Part shown: piece by piece, positions 48,130 to 62,541 of the stretch
How positions within the stretch are numbered: the stretch's first letter is position 1
How the letters are laid out: each line of letters opens with the position of its first letter
Assembly (NCBI GenBank): GCA_905331475.1
Contig: CAJNYU010002278.1
Location: 124,001-188,000 of the forward strand
DNA length: 64,000 nt
Direction of reading: 5' to 3'
From: Rotaria socialis
Taxonomy: Eukaryota; Rotifera; Eurotatoria; Philodinida; Philodinidae
Program-made: the position numbers and the translations under genes
The notes under the pieces: generated by a model
The model's database searches: none
Seen by the model: the letters and a program-made list of their open reading frames with translations, nothing else
What the model was told of the DNA's origin: nothing

Positions 48130-49149
48130 ATAGGCTAGGGTGAGATGAAAAACGGCAAAAAACATGGAAAAGGCAAAATGGATTATGCAACCGGCAGCAA
48201 ATACAGCAGCGATTTCATTGATGACGGGAGAACAGGTCAAGGCGTGTTTATTTATTCCAATGGTGATCAATATGAGTGGAGCCATTCAAAAACCATTCGC
48301 CAGCCTGTTTTCCATTACGTCACTAAAAGTCAGTGTTCTCTACATGAAATAAAAGAATAGTGTCTGGGGCAATTTAAGGACAACAAATTCCACGGAAAAG
48401 GCAAAATAGATTGGGTCAGCGGTAACAAATACAACGGTGATTGGATTGATGATCTGAAAACAGGCCAAGGTGTTTATATTTTCCACAATGGTGATCGCTA
48501 CAAGTGGAGACATTCAAAAACCCTTTATTAGTCTATTTTTCATACGTCACTGACAGTTTGTATTGAGTTGACGAAATAAGAGAACATTTACTGGGACAAT
48601 TTAAAGATAATAAAAAGCACGGGAAAGGCAAAATCGATTGGGCAAGCGGGAACAAATACAGTGGGGATTTCATTGATGACCTGAGAGCAGGTCTAGGTGT
48701 TTTTATTTTCGCCAACGGTGATCGCTACGAGGTGAAACGTTCAAAAATTATTCGCCACTCCGCTTTTGATTACTTCGGAGACAGTTCGTCTTCACTTCAC
48801 CAGATAAGAGAATAGTTACTGGGACAATTTAAAGATAATAAAATCCACGGGAAAGGCAAAATCGATTGGACAAGCGGCACCAAATACAGCGGTGATTGGA
48901 TTGTTGGCGTAAGAACAGGCGTAGGTGTTTATATGTACGCCAATGGTACTCGCTACGAGTTGTGATGTTCAAAAATCATTCGTCACAGTTTTTCATTACT
49001 TCTCTGACAGTTCGTATTCACTTGAGTGGATAAGAGAACAGTCTCTGGGACAATTTAGCGATAACAAATTCCATGGGTACGGTACAATGAGGTATACGAA
49101 TGGTGTATTCAAAGCTGGAATGTGGTTCAACGGTAGATTTCTTGGTTAA
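48130..49149 (+). pseudogene. MORN exon array, five units, cut off from ART copy 2
   Basis: The HGKG cores sit near 48163, 48391, 48618, 48846 and 49072, a strikingly regular 226-228 bp period. The last unit ends MWFNGRFLG and stop, as in copy 1. The donor seen in copy 1 after NRYE is lost here (GAGAAAA in place of GAGTAAA). At least one unit shows TAG where others read CAT or CAG at the exon start. The array is therefore probably no longer joined to the ART frame. Confidence 0.6.
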
Positions 49150-49285
49150 ATGAAATACATCGTTGTTACAAACATGTGTTGAATTATGGGATCTCTAAAT
49201 TTCACGTTTCAATTCGTAATTTTTCACGTTTGCCTTTTTTCGAATAAACCTATATAATTCACAGTAGTTCGATTATACTTGGAAT

Positions 49286-49868
49286 TCATTGTAGATCGGC
49301 AGGCAGAATTGTTCCGTCTCCGGGTTGATTAGAAAATTTATAAAAGCCGATTTGTGCTCTCAACATCTTGTTTAAAAGTTTCTCGGTGTGAGCGTCAAAA
49401 ATCAATTTATATACTGGAAACTTGGGCTTCACCGTAAAAGTTTCAGGTGCTAGCTGCACTTCTAAACTAATTAATGAAGGTTTGAAAGGCTCCAAGTGAA
49501 TCTTCGGATTATTGTATATTCTATTCTCCTTTCTATAGTATACTATGCAATCGCTATCGCAATTATCAGATAATAACCTTCGGAAATTCATTGATGCACG
49601 AAGAAAATAGTAACGGATCTAAATTAGACTGATGAGCATGTGAGAATCTTCTAAATTATTCTGAAGTGAGTTTCGGAAATAAAATATTTTTTAAGCTCAT
49701 ACATTTTGTATGAAATATTTCCATCTTAATGGCCGAACCAGTAATGCTTGTATGACCGGGCAGTGTGCCACGAGTCTTAAAAAGTGCATATATGATAGTT
49801 TGAATCATTTTACGGCAACGCGTACGAAATCCAAATATGAAAACAGTAGTTTCGCCGTAAAAATCCAC
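49286..49868 (-). other. Two adjacent minus-strand open frames of unknown nature
   Basis: Frames of 70 (49868-49656) and 101 residues (49591-49286) lie in tandem on the minus strand. I recognise neither. The second contains SLEVQLAPETFTVKPKFPVY and could be an exon of a decayed or lineage-specific gene, but no convincing splice links them and chance is possible. Confidence 0.2.
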
Positions 49869-52800
49869 TAGGGAAAACGTATAAAACTTTATCGAACACG
49901 AACAATTGTTTTACAAAAAAAACTGCAATTTTTGTTGAGACAACTATGAGCTTCGTTCTACTAATAATAAGCTGGTGATGACTAGACTATTCTGTACGTA
50001 AGATGTCAGAAAGAGAAATAAAAATATGTTTTAAATTTTCTCAGAAATAATCAAGGAATGGGTTTGTTCACCATTATTTTGTAGTTCCCACAGATAACAT
50101 TTAGCCACTGTCACTCATGATTAGATCAGTTTTCAACTTGAACTTTTATTTTCAATGAAGTAGAATCTGTACTTTCATCTGACATCGTAAAAATTGTGTT
50201 AAAAATATTTTCTTCCAAAAATTCTCAGTCTAATCATTACCATCTTCTTATAATATGCATGTATCAAAAAGTATACAGTAGGCTCTTTGGTGTTGCTCAC
50301 AGCTACACAAATTTTTCTCATATGATTTGCTTCTAAAGTGGATCATCTCAGTGTTAGAGAACTCAAGCAGAAACAACTCGTTTTTTTATCAATATTGATT
50401 GAAGATATTAATAAAATTCAAAGTGACGAAACCCTTAACAAGCAGAAGCCTTCTGAGTAAATTAGAAGATTTGGCAACCCTATTTACAAGGTAGCTGAAC
50501 AAAGCATTTTCTTATCTCTTAGAAGGCTAGCGACGAGAATTAACCATTCCATAGGATCTGTTAGCTCATCAATGTAATCTAGATTTTATTCTACAAATAT
50601 CACAGACTAACAAGATGTCTTTCAGTATCATTTATTCACTAGAAAAAAAAAATCTCAATGACGCGAAGACAAAGACTAGCAGTGATTGGTTGACACCCAG
50701 TCTAGCTCACCGCTGATTACGCCACAAGATCAATTGAAATTAAACCACAGAGAAATAAATCAACGAGAAACAGCATTCGAGTGAGAGATCGTCCTTGGAA
50801 AAACATCATAGAGAAAACAGTTGAGTGATTATCAGTAATAGAAGTAATCAAAGTGTTCTAGTGAAATAATTAAATGAGCAAAAACGTTTCAATTATGATA
50901 ACATTGATTTAAAAAAAGAATATACCTTAATCAAAGTTTTTTATCTTCATTCAATAATTTTACCATCGTAGTTTTCGTGTCCATTCATCGATATTATTTA
51001 GATTAGTAAGGAAAAACAGTTCCAATTGATATTTTGATTATTTAATATGATGTTATTTATTATTTCCTGTAACCACTGTTATAAATCAATCTCATTAAAT
51101 ATAACAAATTTATGATGATTCTTTTTCTCTTAAAATATTAAATGGAGAATAATTATGAGTGTTTATGTCATTCTTCATCGGACGTCTTTAGTAGTTTTTA
51201 AAAGAATAAAATTGAGCAATGAAGCAATCTAATTTAGTTGCACACATCCGCTTTTAGTCTGAGAATGTCTATTGTTAAACTATCCTAAAATGATGACGAG
51301 ACTGCATAGCAATCAGAGTATGTCTTCCGTCTTGACGACAGTCTATTTAGTTTGATCAATAGGCTGAGAATATGAGTTGATTTCCTTTCGGCTTGACGCA
51401 ATTTCATGCATATAAATACATACATGTATATATATATATATAGGATGTATGTCGCAATGCAAATTCGACAGCAACGGAAACTAAATACGGAAAAAGAAAG
51501 ATTATCTCATCATCATCTTTCATTTATTGTTGTTTTACTAATTTTTATGAATAAACTCATCGGCAACCGTTTGATTCATTCACTCGCTCGCTCATGTGCA
51601 TCATATCATATTTGTTAATAACCTTGCAAATGAAGCCTCTTCTATTTGTATGATTACTTTTGCACCTGGTACTATTGAGCACTTGTGTCTATCGTTTTAA
51701 ATTTCATATCGATTAACAATGATCAGCCTTGAATCGAAAGTAATTTGTAAGTGTGTGTTATATCTGGTGTGAAAATTCATCATTGCAAACGCACTAATAA
51801 GAGTAAGCAATTAAACTTCTTCTTCTTCTCCTTGTGTACACACATATATACGTATACATATTCGCTTGGGGAAATTATGATCAATTGTTCGTTCAACAGT
51901 TAAACATATGAACCTCTGCCTTCTGTCTCATAGTATTCATTGAGAAATTTAATCGATTAGCAACGAATCAAAAAGATTATGTCTGATAGTTCTCTTTGAT
52001 CCAATCCTTTTTGGAATAAAAATGATTGTCAGGCGAGAAAGATGGCACATCAATGCAATTATCTTTTTTGTCTTAGTGACCTTTTTCAGTAATGAAAAGA
52101 AAAGAGTATTGTCCCTGAATCATCGTCCAAGCACCTATAGTCAGTTCGTCATTGTAAAGCAAGCAAGCGTATATGATGTAATTAGAAAAAAAGATTTGCT
52201 GTTACTTCTTCTATTCTCAGATTACATCATTCATTCATTTTTATTCACATATGCATACTATATTCATCCACCTCGAGATTCAATTTCACTTGAAAAGACA
52301 AGAAAGAAAGAAAGTCAACGGTAAAGTAATCAGAAGATGGCACGCACGCGAGAATAAGTAACAACCGGAAGAATCTCTAAACACAACAGTAAGGTCAAGC
52401 TTAAAGGTTTTTTTTCTTCTTTGCCTTTATTCTCATAGATATACACACGGGAGAAAATTAATATTGTTGCTGCGTCGGTTAGCATCAGTCAAACTCTTTA
52501 TCTGCTTATGAACTGGTGATAATTGTGTGTATATGTGAAACGAACAGTCCCGTCATCTGTTCATTTCAAATATATATACAATTGACCCATTGAGCCTTGA
52601 GCAAAAGGTGAAAGAGAATAGGACACGATCGATCAGTACACATGAATTTGAGATAAAGAGATAAATCAAAACAAAATACACTCAATAATGTCAATTACCC
52701 TTGAACGCATTCTGCTTTTTTTAAATTTTGTCTCTCGTGCGGCCTTTGTTCAAACATAAGATTTTTTTTTCATAGTCAAGTATTTCGCTGCAGGATCACA

Positions 52801-53481
52801 TTGCCATATATCTAATATAGTACACTAATCTTTTGACTTTACGTCTGGACGAATGTTTTCTTGCATAAACATCAATATAACCAGAGAGAAAGAATAGTCA
52901 TTCGTACACAGCATTCTTATCCGTAGTAATAACAATTCTGAAGCACGTCCCATCCCACTGAGGCGCATCTAAGCTACTTATAGCTTTCACATAAAGAACA
53001 AGACTGAATGCAACTAATGATGATGATGATTTGTGGTTGTGCATCGACTCGTCTCAATATACTTGAACATCGATTCATTTCTTCATCGTTTCCTCTTTAC
53101 ATAAATTTGCTCACTACTAAGTTATGTCTCGACGGAACCAACATCAACAACTAAATATACATAAATATAGGGACACATTAGACATTAAGACAATTCCCAC
53201 TACATATTTTCTTTTCTCTTTCTCTATTTTCAAAACAGTCTCTAGTTAGTCGTAAGAAATAGAGACGAAAAAATTGTCCCCGATAGATTATATATATATA
53301 TATATACATACATTTAAGTAAGATCATACTTCCGGGCTAGTTAATTACCGTACTCATGTAATTGGATCTTATCGAGTAAACGGCTGTTGTATGCATGCGG
53401 TGTGCATCCCTTTGGGGCTCGATCGACCCTCTCCTCTCTCTCTCTCTCTTTCTCTCTTCTATTCCTCTATTCAATTAGACA
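49869..53481. other. 3.6 kb gene-free region upstream of UNC5
   Basis: AT-rich, with short (AT) and (TTC) tracts (near 51425, 51820 and 53290) but no recognisable gene, RNA or large repeat. It probably contains the UNC5 promoter. Confidence 0.45.
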
Positions 53482-56400
53482 ATGATCTCGATGGCTGCTT
53501 CCTTAACATTCATAATACTAACTGCACTGTCTCTTTTTTCTTCTTCTCTTATTCGTATGTTAAGTCAAGTGGTAAAGAACATAATCTTATTTCTCATTTT
53601 GGTTATTCATCATATATATATTGAACAGTTGAATGGTTTCTCCGATCATTGTATGATATCTTGTCACACACGCGACACAGGTGAGTGATGCAACTTGGTC
53701 GATGAAAGAGAGAGAAAGACAAATTAACGCTAGAATTCACCACCCACTGGTCAATTTTTTTTCTTTAATATTTAATATCCTTTTTTTCGTAGTAGTTATT
53801 ATGAGTTTGATTGTTATTACGTAAATGAAAAAGAAAAGAAAAGAAAAGATGAGAAGAGGCCGTTCTGTACAGTACACTTGCGTACATTTATCTATCATTT
53901 TATTCTTGAGTGTCGCTTTTCTGCACATTCATATGCGAGCAAAAATCAACAGGTCATTTGGTGGTTGTCTTGTGTAAACTCCAAATGTATACATCTTGAA
54001 GTAAGCATCGTTTTCTGATTAGGTTTGTCATTTATCGTATTAGGTGATAAAACGTTTGACGCTAGAGGATATTTGTATTTATTCTTATGCGATCGTTATG
54101 AGAGAATTGATACGCATTTAATGTGATAGATCGATTTAACAAATACCACATGTTCAAGTTGATTTACTGTTCTCATTCGAAAGGCTATTGACCATGCTTT
54201 TTTTTTGTCGTATATCTACCTATCGTTGACTATTGTACATTATATCAGTCTGTGATGTTGTTATTTTTTCTTTTGGATTAATTTATTTTGTTCGAATGCT
54301 CTTCTTCTTGTTCATTACATCGCAATCATCATCATCATCATCATCATCATCATTGATACCACATTGCCTCTTTCTTGTTCTCTCTTATTCTTTATATACA
54401 AAGAAATAAGGATGTAATCGAACCTCACACACTCATATATCTAGACACTTGAACAGTACATGAGAGATGATCGTGCCTGATGAGTCGTCGAGCACATCTC
54501 TCGAGATGGCATCGACTTTGCATTGCTTTTGCGTGTTCAAGTCTTTTGTTTGATTGACACGCGTGCCACATATGACGATAAAAAATAGGCACGTAGTTTT
54601 TGCCTGTCAAAGGCAAAAAAAAGAAGAAAAAACGAGAAATTTCATCTGTCACTTTTTTGCAGGTGAGATAGAAACCAGCTGATTAATACTCATCTAGTCA
54701 TGCATAAGAGAATATGTGTGTATATACGGCGAGCGAGTCGCGACATTTCACGGTTAGGCAAAGAAATGATGTCTCTTTCTTCTCACTCATATTTCTAATG
54801 AAATAAACTGCATATACTATATACAAATACATGCATTTAGTAGATGTGAACGTTTACATCTTTCGCCCTTATTTTTTTGTCACGACGTCGTGTCACATCG
54901 GACACTATTATCGTTAACTATAGTACGCATTTCAATCATAAATTAATGCAATGAAGACCTCAGTTTTCATTTTCTTTCTATGTAAATGATCATGCGGCAA
55001 AAGGAAATGAACAGGAGCAAAAGATGAGAGTAAACGGCGGATATTGAACAGAACGAAAAACTTGAGTATGTCTGTATGATGAATATGAGCACCCGCTGCG
55101 ACGGTACTGTTATTTTAACTAACATACAACTGAAAAACATCATGTATCTGTCTATTCAAGGAAATCGATGTCTATAGAACAGTTCATTCGTTGCCAGTAT
55201 CCATTATTCTAATAGTCAAGTTCATCTATCTATCGTTATCTTCATGTTAATTGTTCATTTGTCCTTGAATTTATGTGAGCACATGCATACAAAACTATAC
55301 TACACTGACGATGATGATGTTGCGTGTACACTCATGATTGACGATCATCAGTAGTATGTGTCGATGAGTTAACAACGAGGGTACGTGGGGGTGAATCCTT
55401 GCATGAAGAAAAAAAAACCGAGAAGAAAAAGAAGAATAAGAAGTGTATAGAGGAGGCGAATAGAAAAGGAGTAGTTGTGTGTGATGATCCAAAACGTCCT
55501 TGCGTAAAGGAAGCAATGTATGCGTAAGTATACATTCTATTCAGACTGGCATATGCCTGCGTACATAACAATATTGATGTCATAGGGCATCTATGTTTTC
55601 TCTGTTTCTTTGTTTCGCCTTTCATTTGTCAACAATAGATCAGAAACGCATTAGTTAATGTGTTTATGCCTACGTTCATCATTTATTTCTAGATCTTTTC
55701 TTTTTATTATATCAGATTTCATGTTTGTACACAATTAAACACATTTTTATTTTAATTAAAAACATTCATCTGACTCGAACAAGATACTTTGATGTTGCAT
55801 TCATTTTTTTTCTTGAAAAGTGCCGCATTTGCATTTATATATATATATGCATATTCCCTCCTTCTATTTTTCCCTATTATAAAACTAATCATTGAAAGTT
55901 GACCTCTCTGATCAAGATATCGTTATCGTAAATGTATGGAGAAGAGAGAAAGAAAACTATGTTCCTTGAAGTCGTCATATATGTAGATCGATTATCAAGT
56001 TGTCGGTAAACTAGGGAGAAAAGGAGAGAGAGAGAGAGAGAGAGAGACAGCATGAATGTGAGAAAAAATCAAGCAAGCGTGTAAACACAACTGGCATGGC
56101 ATCTCTGGTTAATATCTCAGAGTTAGACTTAATTATTCACTCATCTAAAATAGCAGACACGTAGTCAATAATCTTTAACGTGTTGTGTGTTACTGACAAT
56201 GATCGATCATGGACATCCGTATGTATAGTCTGTAATATGATCGATATGTTGAGCAGGTAGATATATTTCTTTTGAATTAAAGATTACATATTCTAATCCT
56301 CAATTGTTCATTTATTTTTTGTGATATTTGGATATTCAGTGAAGAAATCGATAGAGACAGAGCGAACAATCGAGCGAGAAAGAGAAAGAGATCGTCATAG

Positions 56401-59400
56401 TCTTTTTTTTCTCTATTCTCTTTCTCTGTAAAAAAAATGAAACAGAGGAATAAGAATCAGCATTCGTGTACATACATGCATACATATAGACGCGGCACTG
56501 TCTGAAGTGACTTGTTTTAGATGAGATTATTCCTATGAAATGCAACCATTTGTTGAACAACCTCAGTTCGTTCTTGAACCAAAATCTTCGTTTATAATCG
56601 AAAGTCGGCCTGTTAAACTTGAATGCAAAGCAATACGTACACGACAGATATTTTTTAATTGTGATAATAAATGGGTACCTGAACATGAACATACAAAATC
56701 AACTGAAACAAATGTAAGTTGAACTGTTTTTGTTGAATTTGTCAAATATAAGGTCAAACGAAAAAAAAATATATATATAGGATAAAGGTGTGATTACTAT
56801 CGTAACTTCAATTGATATTACAACTGAACAACTTGAAGGTCAACTTGATTCAAATGGATATAAATGCTTTTGTCAAGCATGGTCGGCAACAGGTGGAACA
56901 TTGAAATCTCGAACAGCAACAATCGAAATTGCTTGTAAGTTTATTGACATTTATTTAGTAGCCGTTATTAGTAAAGACAACTTATCCTCTAATTAGATCG
57001 AACTCAAAATAGGATGATATTATTCTCAAATGATTTTGTTGTTTTTTCTCACTTCTAGATTTGGATAAAATATTCGAATGGGAACCTTTACGAACAGATA
57101 GTGTGATTAGTAAATCGGCTGAATTACGTTGTCGTCCGCCAAGCGGTAATCCATATCCGAAAGTAAGATATATATGTATATTATATAATCCTATATATAT
57201 ATATAAATAAACAGATCATCATCACCATATAGAGGTTAATTCAGTTAGTTTGCTTTCATACATATATATTGTCGTAATACCATCAGTTCATTATCATAAC
57301 ACGTCTTCTAGAACAAAGTATACTTGATCGATTATTCAACGAATATATATTTAGAATGTTGAGATACTCGACACCTCGAAGGGCGGTATGCCTGTCAGTT
57401 GTATTCGTGCACTTAGATCCTCATCTACTTGCCAGTTGTTACCACATATACTCAGACGAGAGTACATTCGCAGAGAGTAGTCGATGAACTAATCATTACA
57501 TTGTCATAGTCATACTTATACAAATGAAAAGCAAAGGAAAAGGAAAAAAATTAAATAGGTGTACTTAACACAATGATTGAATAAGCGACAAAAAAGAAAT
57601 CTCTTTTTATTTGCTTATTTAAGATAGCATGGTTAAAAGATGGTAAACCAGTTGAAACAAATCGAAATGGAAGATTTATATTATCAAATGAAAATTCTTT
57701 ACTTATTGCACAAATAAAACAGTCCGATGCTGGTAATTATACATGTGTAGCATCGAATCTAATTGGAACATATTCAAGTGAACCAGCTGAACTTATTGTT
57801 CATGGTATAGAAAACGCAAACGTTGCTTTTATTTTTTGGAAAATCTAAATAATTTTCATTCTACAGAGGACCGTGGCTGGTCAGAATGGCAAACGTTTTC
57901 AGAATGTAAAGGTATACCATGTGGTATTGGTCGCCAACGTCGTCTACGTACATGTCTTAATCCACCGACAATTACAAATCGACCTAGTTGTGATGGTGAT
58001 CATCTACAAGAGAGAGAATGTCAAGTAGCCTGTCCTAAAGATTCAGAATCACCCTCGGGTGTTATTATACCAACAGGTTTGATTGATTTATGAATTGTAA
58101 AGAAAAAGAAATATTCCATTTTCATTCTTTTCAGATAATACATTTTCTGATTGGTCATCATGGACAGAATGCGTAGGTACTCCATGTAAAATTGGTCGTC
58201 AACAACGTATGAGAACTTGTTTAACATCGTCAATAAATGATGAAAAACAATCGATTTGTAATGATGAACAAATACAAGAACGTGATTGTTTAGTACCATG
58301 TGCGAATAATAAAAGTTCATCATTATTTTCTCCTGTTCGTCCATTATCAAATGGTAAATAAAAGATTTGAGAAAAAATCGATTACATTCACTTTTCAATT
58401 CGAAGGCATGTATACAAATTGGACTGAATGGTCAAATTGTCGACCGTCGGATTGTACATCAATACGTACACGAACATGTTTACAAGAACCATGTCTGGAT
58501 TATTTAGCTGAAACTCGAACATGCACAGGAAATCAATGTTCAAGTAAGCGATTCACTTGATCTATCTTTTTTCTTCGTCTTGGTCGGATATGTTATTCAA
58601 TTCAATTATAAGAAGAGGCAGGCGTCTAGTCACATTTCCGAGACTCTTAAATAATTCTATTGTCTGATCATTGATTATTTCAACTTTTTCCTTTTTTTTT
58701 TGGCTGTTTAGATCATAATAATAATAGTAGTACTTCACTTCTCGTTTCTTCGTCTGCTCTTAATGTGATCGTTTATTCATCGATTGGTATCGGTGCTCTC
58801 ATCTTTCTTTTATTAACAATATTATTATTTTCAATTTGTTGGCGTCGTCGACAACGTATACCAACAAAGAAAGGTAATTTCTTTTAAAACCGTTATATAA
58901 CCTTCATTTCGTTATTCTATTATCATATTATTCCGCATTAATAAATTTCTAGACCAAACATAGTGACGACATTTGTGCACTTATAAATAAATATCTGTTT
59001 TACCTTTTTCTGTTTGTCTGCAACAGCTGAACTTTACATGTATATAGTCATAAAGCGGCAAAAAGTGTAAATTACTTGAAAAGAGGCCTTTTTATATATA
59101 TATATATATATATATGCTACGCATACTTATTGTTTGAATAAAACAATGAAATTGAGATCAAACTGACAGATAGCAATCTGTGCGTGTGTGTGTGTGGACA
59201 GAAGAATACCGCAGAGATAATTGTAGTGCTTGTGATTGTGCCAGCGGTCAGTCAGCCGGGCCACTCGATAGATTAACGAACTGAGAATGAATGCATGAAA
59301 AGAGAAGAATAAGGAAAGGAAATGGGAGGAACGCTTATCATCTGCACCATGTGTATTAATTTGCTCAATACGTTAACAATTGTTGAAAAGAATTTTGATG

Positions 59401-62266
59401 ATTTCTTTTTTTTTGTTCTTCTCTCTGTCGTATTTAATGAGAATAATCAATCGAGGAGAAAATAATCAATGTCTACGTACTAGAAGTAATGAAAGAAAAA
59501 TCAGCTAGACGCTTATCTTGATCGTTTTTTTATATTTTATTTTGAATACCCTTATCTATTTTTTTTTGCGTGATAAAAGGCAAGGCAATACAGGAAAGAA
59601 AAAAGAGGACTGGCTTTTGTATACGATGTATGACTAGTATTCATCAGCGTGTACAATGAAAAACTTTCAAAATGAAGTCTGCACGAAAAGTTTTGAAGGA
59701 CAAAGATTTTGAAGATAAATTTTTATAGACTGTATAAAAGATTTCTTCATTTTTACAATGCAAGTAACAAAACAGTCGAATACGCGAGATATGTAAACTC
59801 TTACACCAGACATTTTCTGACATTTTAATGTTAATATGATACTCTTGAAGTTAATCATGTATTAACACAATACAGGGTTATAGTAAAAAATAGTGTTCAA
59901 TCTCGAGAATTGAGTCATAAGTTCAAATAAAAAAAAATAGAAGAAGAAACTCAAGTACAGTTGTAAAATCAGATTGTTGATTAAGTAACGCAAATAGAAC
60001 ACGCTGATATCATCTTGTGTAATAATTGGTTTCAGACATTTTTCTTAGATAACTATCTGATATTGAATGTAGGGATAGCCTTCGATACGTATCCAAACGG
60101 TGCAATGTACTCGCGGACATGTATAACATCAGCCATAAAATAATCCTTGACGAGTCATTAATGATCGTGCGTTCCAGATCACTCATACGATAGCCTCGAA
60201 ACTCTATTTTGACATATAGATCAGTTATAATATATAGAAGCCTCTAGACATTGATGGCAAGTTCTCTATAAATTAGTCTGACATTCTTACTACGTAGATC
60301 TAGGACTATGTAAGATAATTATATATATATACATGTCTTATTAGGTTTAACAACTTGTATAACATCCAATGGTGTCAGTAGTAATGGTAGTAGTCACTTG
60401 GGCGTATATCATAATGAAAGAAATGAATATCCATTTTATTATTCAATTCAACAAGATACAACATCAACAAGATCATGTGCATCTCAAAATAATTCTGTTT
60501 CATTAACAAATTTTGATTCTGGATTAGAAAAAGAAAAATTACTTCTGTTAAATGAATCGCCATTAAATAAACAGATCTATTCGATTAAATCATCGAATCA
60601 TCCGATAACATTGAGTACGGCAAGTTATGCATCGAATCAAATAAAATATCCATCATTAGCAAGTCAATCAATTTCGCATGAAAATAATTTAAATTTAATC
60701 TATGAAAATATTCTTCAATCACTACCTCCGCATACAGATTTACGTTATTTTGCTGTATCAATATTGAATAATAAAGGTTGTCGTCTTGAAATTCCGAATA
60801 CAGGCGTTTCATTGATTATTCCGGAAGATGCCGTTCTACTCGATGATGATCATTTAATTTTCATAGCTTTGATTAATATTGAAAATAATATGCCAATATT
60901 AAGTAATGGAAAAACACGTCTATCGCCTGTTGTATTAATTGGTCCGGCGGAAATTACATTACTTAAACCAGCTGTTCTTTCATTTGAACATACAGCTGTG
61001 TTGGAATCGTCATGGAAATTAAATTTAATGTTTAGCGATGATGTTTTCAATTGGAAATCCATACTTACCTATGGACAAGAAAATATTTCTACGCCGGTTT
61101 ATTTACAATTTAATAATCAACAACAAGCATTTATTCTAGTAAGTGAATCTCTCATTTTTGTTGTCTCGAAAAAATCAAACGTCTATATTTTATTTTCATA
61201 GTTTGAAAGTGTGGGTGCATACTCTTTAATAGGTGAATCAATATTAAATCAGCACGCATCAAAATATGTTCAAATGGTTCCATTCTTTAATCGTTCATCA
61301 ACAGAACTAGGCTCAAATGAAATCGTATCAACATTACGCTTACGTTTTCTTGATGCAACATCTGATGCGTTAGAACGTTGTTTAACAGAAGAATTTTCTT
61401 TACAAAATTATCTATGTGATAAACCAAAACAATTTATTATACATGATTACGAAGATCAAATATGTATTAATGTTGATTTAGAATTATCATCAACATCAAG
61501 AATTAACATTGGCTATAAAGAAATATCATTGAAAACATTTTGGTCAACACGATTCGACCGATCTTGTTTTATTTTTATTGTACCGAATTTACATATGAAT
61601 AATGAACATACATTAGCAACATCTATTGATCATTTAGCTATGCAAATTGATGTTTACCAGCCGACTATATTAGATAGTGCATTACACACGCGTCTCTGTA
61701 TTAATACACTTGGTGTAAGTAAAATACTTGTGAGAGAGATCATTGTAGGAGTACAGTCTATTGTTCTATTCAGTTTGAAAATTGGAGTCTCTGATTAATT
61801 CCTTAATGATTTTTTTCCCTTTTTCTTTTAGTTACTACAAAATTCTGGATTTAATACTTCTACAGTACGTCAGCGTCAGCCGATAAAATCGTTAAAAGAA
61901 GTTGCTAGGTACTACCTTAAATAATTTTCATCTAAAATGAAATATTTCGTTTTACTCAGATTGCCATTGGTAGTTCGTCAAAAGTTATGTAAAGCTCTAG
62001 ATCCACCTAATTCACTGGGTAATGATTGGCGTATGTTTGCAAGTAATCTACTTGGAATAAAGTAAGTGCATGTGGCCCATGAAACTCCTAGATTCTATTT
62101 CTTATTTGTCTTCGTTAGTTATTTGCAATATTTTGCAACAAAATCAAGTCCAACTGAACATTTATTAACATTGTGGGAATCTCGACAGGAATCTCCTGTT
62201 AATATGATCAATGTACTTAATCAAATAGGTCGTAGCGATGCCGCATCGATTATTCTTCAACATTAG
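53482..62266 (+). CDS. UNC5: UNC5-type netrin receptor
   Basis: Fourteen exons give 1020 residues. Exons 2-14 (56526-56713, 56781-56934, 57059-57162, 57624-57804, 57867-58076, 58135-58353, 58406-58543, 58712-58873, 60345-61138, 61202-61714, 61832-61908, 61960-62061, 62119-62266) are secure. Exon 1 (53482-53554, [20 protein letters not shown]) is inferred from a signal-peptide frame with a GTATGT donor in the right phase. Domains: Ig (about 33-138, [20 protein letters not shown]), Ig-C2 (140-233, [11 protein letters not shown]), three thrombospondin type 1 modules (about 235, 306 and 378), a transmembrane helix (441-466, [17 protein letters not shown]), ZU5 (607-705), UPA, and a C-terminal death domain (925-1015, [14 protein letters not shown]). 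It mediates netrin-dependent repulsion in axon and cell guidance. Usual UNC5 has two TSP1 modules; the third, degenerate one is unusual. Confidence 0.92.
54325..54353. repeat. (ATC)n microsatellite in UNC5 intron 1
   Basis: About nine ATC units. Confidence 0.9.
56024..56048. repeat. (GA)n microsatellite in UNC5 intron 1
   Basis: About twelve GA units; further GA-rich runs lie near 56360-56390. Confidence 0.9.
59093..59115. repeat. (TA)n microsatellite in UNC5 intron 9
   Basis: Pure TA run in the 1.47 kb intron 58874-60344, which separates the transmembrane exon from the cytoplasmic exon. A (GT) run also lies near 59182. Confidence 0.9.
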
Positions 62267-62541
62267 CTCTATGGATAAAATGACACAGCGATATTTTCTT
62301 CAATTTTTTGTTTCTGGTTTTTAGTCTTATGACATTTTTCATTTTTTTTTCGTATTTTTCTACGCAAGAATAACGTAATATGTGTTTTTTTCTCTGTTGC
62401 TTTTTTTCATTTCAGTAATAAAAAGAAAAACGATAAGCAATAAAAAAAAAACGCCATCTAAACTAGTAAAAGGAAAAAAATGCGTACAAAAAGAAAGAGA
62501 TAGAAATGTTGTATATCTGATGTCAAATAGTACCGATAATT

